This document shows positions 43,799-44,550 of a DNA stretch of 44,550 nucleotides, one piece after another. The position numbers and the translations under genes are program-made. The DNA lies in assembly GCA_017521285.1 (NCBI GenBank), contig JAFXDG010000096.1:1-44550 (forward strand), written 5' to 3'. Under the pieces are notes generated by a model. It had not been told where the DNA came from. It was given only the letters and a program-made list of their open reading frames with translations, and searched no databases. The DNA comes from Bacteroidaceae bacterium. GTDB lineage: Bacteria > Bacteroidota > Bacteroidia > Bacteroidales > Bacteroidaceae. The first letter of the stretch is position 1, and each line of letters begins with the position of its first letter.

Positions 43799-44015
43799 AA
43801 TGTTTTATTCTGCAAAACAAATCAAAAGAAATGTATGCAGAACAAAATAAAATACCTGAAAAGAGACAAAAAACGTCAAAAACAGTACTCCTATTTCGAG
43901 GACAAAACGGTCCTTTTTCACGCAGCTGGCTGCAATAGCTGATACAGCAGGCTGCATCGGCTCACACAGCCAGCTGCGATGGCCAATGCAGCCTGCTGCG
44001 TGAGAAAGGGATATC
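43799..44015. other. Intergenic region with interleaved palindromes
   Basis: Besides the interleaved inverted repeats at 43916-44003 there is a small AGGAC/GTCCT hairpin with TTTTT at 43899-43918 on the plus strand, although both flanking genes are on the minus strand. The remainder is AT-rich without a gene. Confidence 0.5.
43919..44002. repeat. Interleaved inverted repeats (A-B-A'-B' order)
   Basis: A: CGCAGCTGGCTG (43921-43932) matches its complement at 43967-43978. B: CAGCAGGCTGCAT (43945-43957) matches its complement at 43986-43998. CACGCAG at 43919-43925 also pairs with CTGCGTG at 43996-44002. A and B stems cannot nest; they could form a pseudoknot or two alternative hairpins. Confidence 0.85.
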
Positions 44016-44537
44016 TTATAATTCGAATGTGGTCTTATCCATCTCGTTCGAGAGCTGTTTTATAACCTGAAAATCAGGAATATTAGAATTTGAAAGATAA
44101 AGTTCGTGAAGACGCAGAAAATCTGGTTCGTATTTGAACCTGTCAAGGATGGCCGTACGAAAAATGGAAGACAGGCCTTTATGACGATCAAGATACTGGC
44201 TGTCGATAAGGCGATATATTTCGGGCTGATACTGACGCAGCAACGTTTTGAATGCCCCATGGCGCAAAACGATACGACGACCATCGTACGTGTGGCCTGC
44301 ACGGACAGCCGGACGGTATTGCGAAAGGATGTTACGATTAAAATCTACAGCACAAAAGACGACATAAAACCAAAGATGGAACTGCAACAAATCCTCGGAC
44401 GTATAGCCATCTTCCTTCGCCATCAGACTGAAATTGAGCCATGCCAGACGGTCGCAGGCGAGTTCTTCAAGCAAAGGCTCATCGCTACCACCAAGAAGTT
44501 CATCAAAGTAGTCTGTAGAATAAGGGTGATGACTCAT
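44016..44537 (-). CDS. Hypothetical protein, possibly extending beyond the window
   Basis: At least 173 residues, cytoplasmic in character, mostly helical, with no signal peptide. Recognisable only as aromatic-rich helices (LLQFHLWFYVVFCAVDF, AFKTLLRQYQPEIYRLIDSQ, FRTAILDRFKYEPDF). The ATG at 44537 has no clear ribosome-binding site, and the frame stays open (Ile-Leu-Glu-Glu) to the window edge, so the true start may lie outside. It could be a neighbour of an RHS or defence locus; nothing in it shows a function. The interleaved palindromes lie just after its stop. Confidence 0.45.
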   Translation of the reverse strand: MSHHPYSTDYFDELLGGSDEPLLEELACDRLAWLNFSLMAKEDGYTSEDLLQFHLWFYVVFCAVDFNRNILSQYRPAVRAGHTYDGRRIVLRHGAFKTLLRQYQPEIYRLIDSQYLDRHKGLSSIFRTAILDRFKYEPDFLRLHELYLSNSNIPDFQVIKQLSNEMDKTTFEL

Positions 44538-44550
44538 CTCTTCAAGAATC

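Noticed and set aside
43921-43998. Repeats next to the RHS tip as a CRISPR or att site
   Set aside because: They are inverted, not direct, with only two pairs; there is no integrase or matching second site in the window.

Overview
The window looks like a chromosomal segment of a gut-type Bacteroidales bacterium (Bacteroides/Phocaeicola/Prevotella relatives). The evidence is the repeated use of the Bacteroidota -7 promoter element TAnnTTTG upstream of genes, together with BACON, PEGA, fasciclin and RHS proteins, TonB-receptor-like barrels, and a polysaccharide-utilisation-style group of glycoside hydrolases. No rRNA, tRNA, CRISPR array, integrase or intact insertion sequence was seen.

Region 1 (1-12.7 kb) is mostly housekeeping: the tail of a helicase with a helix-turn-helix domain, a zinc-ribbon NUDIX hydrolase, a minus-strand pair (large TPR protein plus short outer-membrane barrel), a plus-strand trio (threonine aldolase, NUDIX hydrolase, sugar O-acetyltransferase), a minus-strand iron group (ferritin, Fur-family repressor, hemolysin III family membrane protein), and a MATE transporter downstream of an AraC-family regulator.

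Region 2 (12.8-26.0 kb) is a plus-strand carbohydrate locus divergent from the AraC regulator. The first unit has a RhaM-type mutarotase, two family-43 glycosidases and a GH29 alpha-L-fucosidase, and ends in a 13-bp perfect hairpin. A fasciclin-domain lipoprotein follows. The last unit has an L-galactose/L-fucose dehydrogenase-like aldo-keto reductase, a GH31 alpha-xylosidase-like enzyme with a PA14-like insert, an amidohydrolase resembling sugar lactonases, and a zinc alcohol dehydrogenase. Together they suggest trimming of fucosylated, xylosylated side chains (for example xyloglucan-derived) and oxidative handling of the released L-fucose or L-galactose. A 16-bp motif (14/16 identical) lies exactly 48 bp upstream of the -7 box of both the mutarotase and the reductase promoters, and is a good candidate for the AraC operator.

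Region 3 (26.0-44.5 kb) is visibly more AT-rich and accessory. It holds a HipBA toxin-antitoxin pair, a Schlafen/AlbA_2 regulator, and then a long minus-strand operon (41.2 to 30.0 kb) of seven genes. In order these are a PEGA-repeat outer-membrane barrel, a BACON-repeat lipoprotein with a 21-residue C-terminal repeat, a fimbrillin-like/SUMF1-domain lipoprotein, a small exported protein, an LPP20-like exported protein, an exported transglutaminase-like protein, and a PD-(D/E)XK nuclease-like cytoplasmic protein. I do not recognise this combination as a named system, and it is the best candidate for something undescribed. Two neighbouring genes in it each carry a single-base frameshift, one in a T8 tract. 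The end of the window has repeated promoter/small-ORF units, an orphan RHS tip and an interleaved double palindrome.
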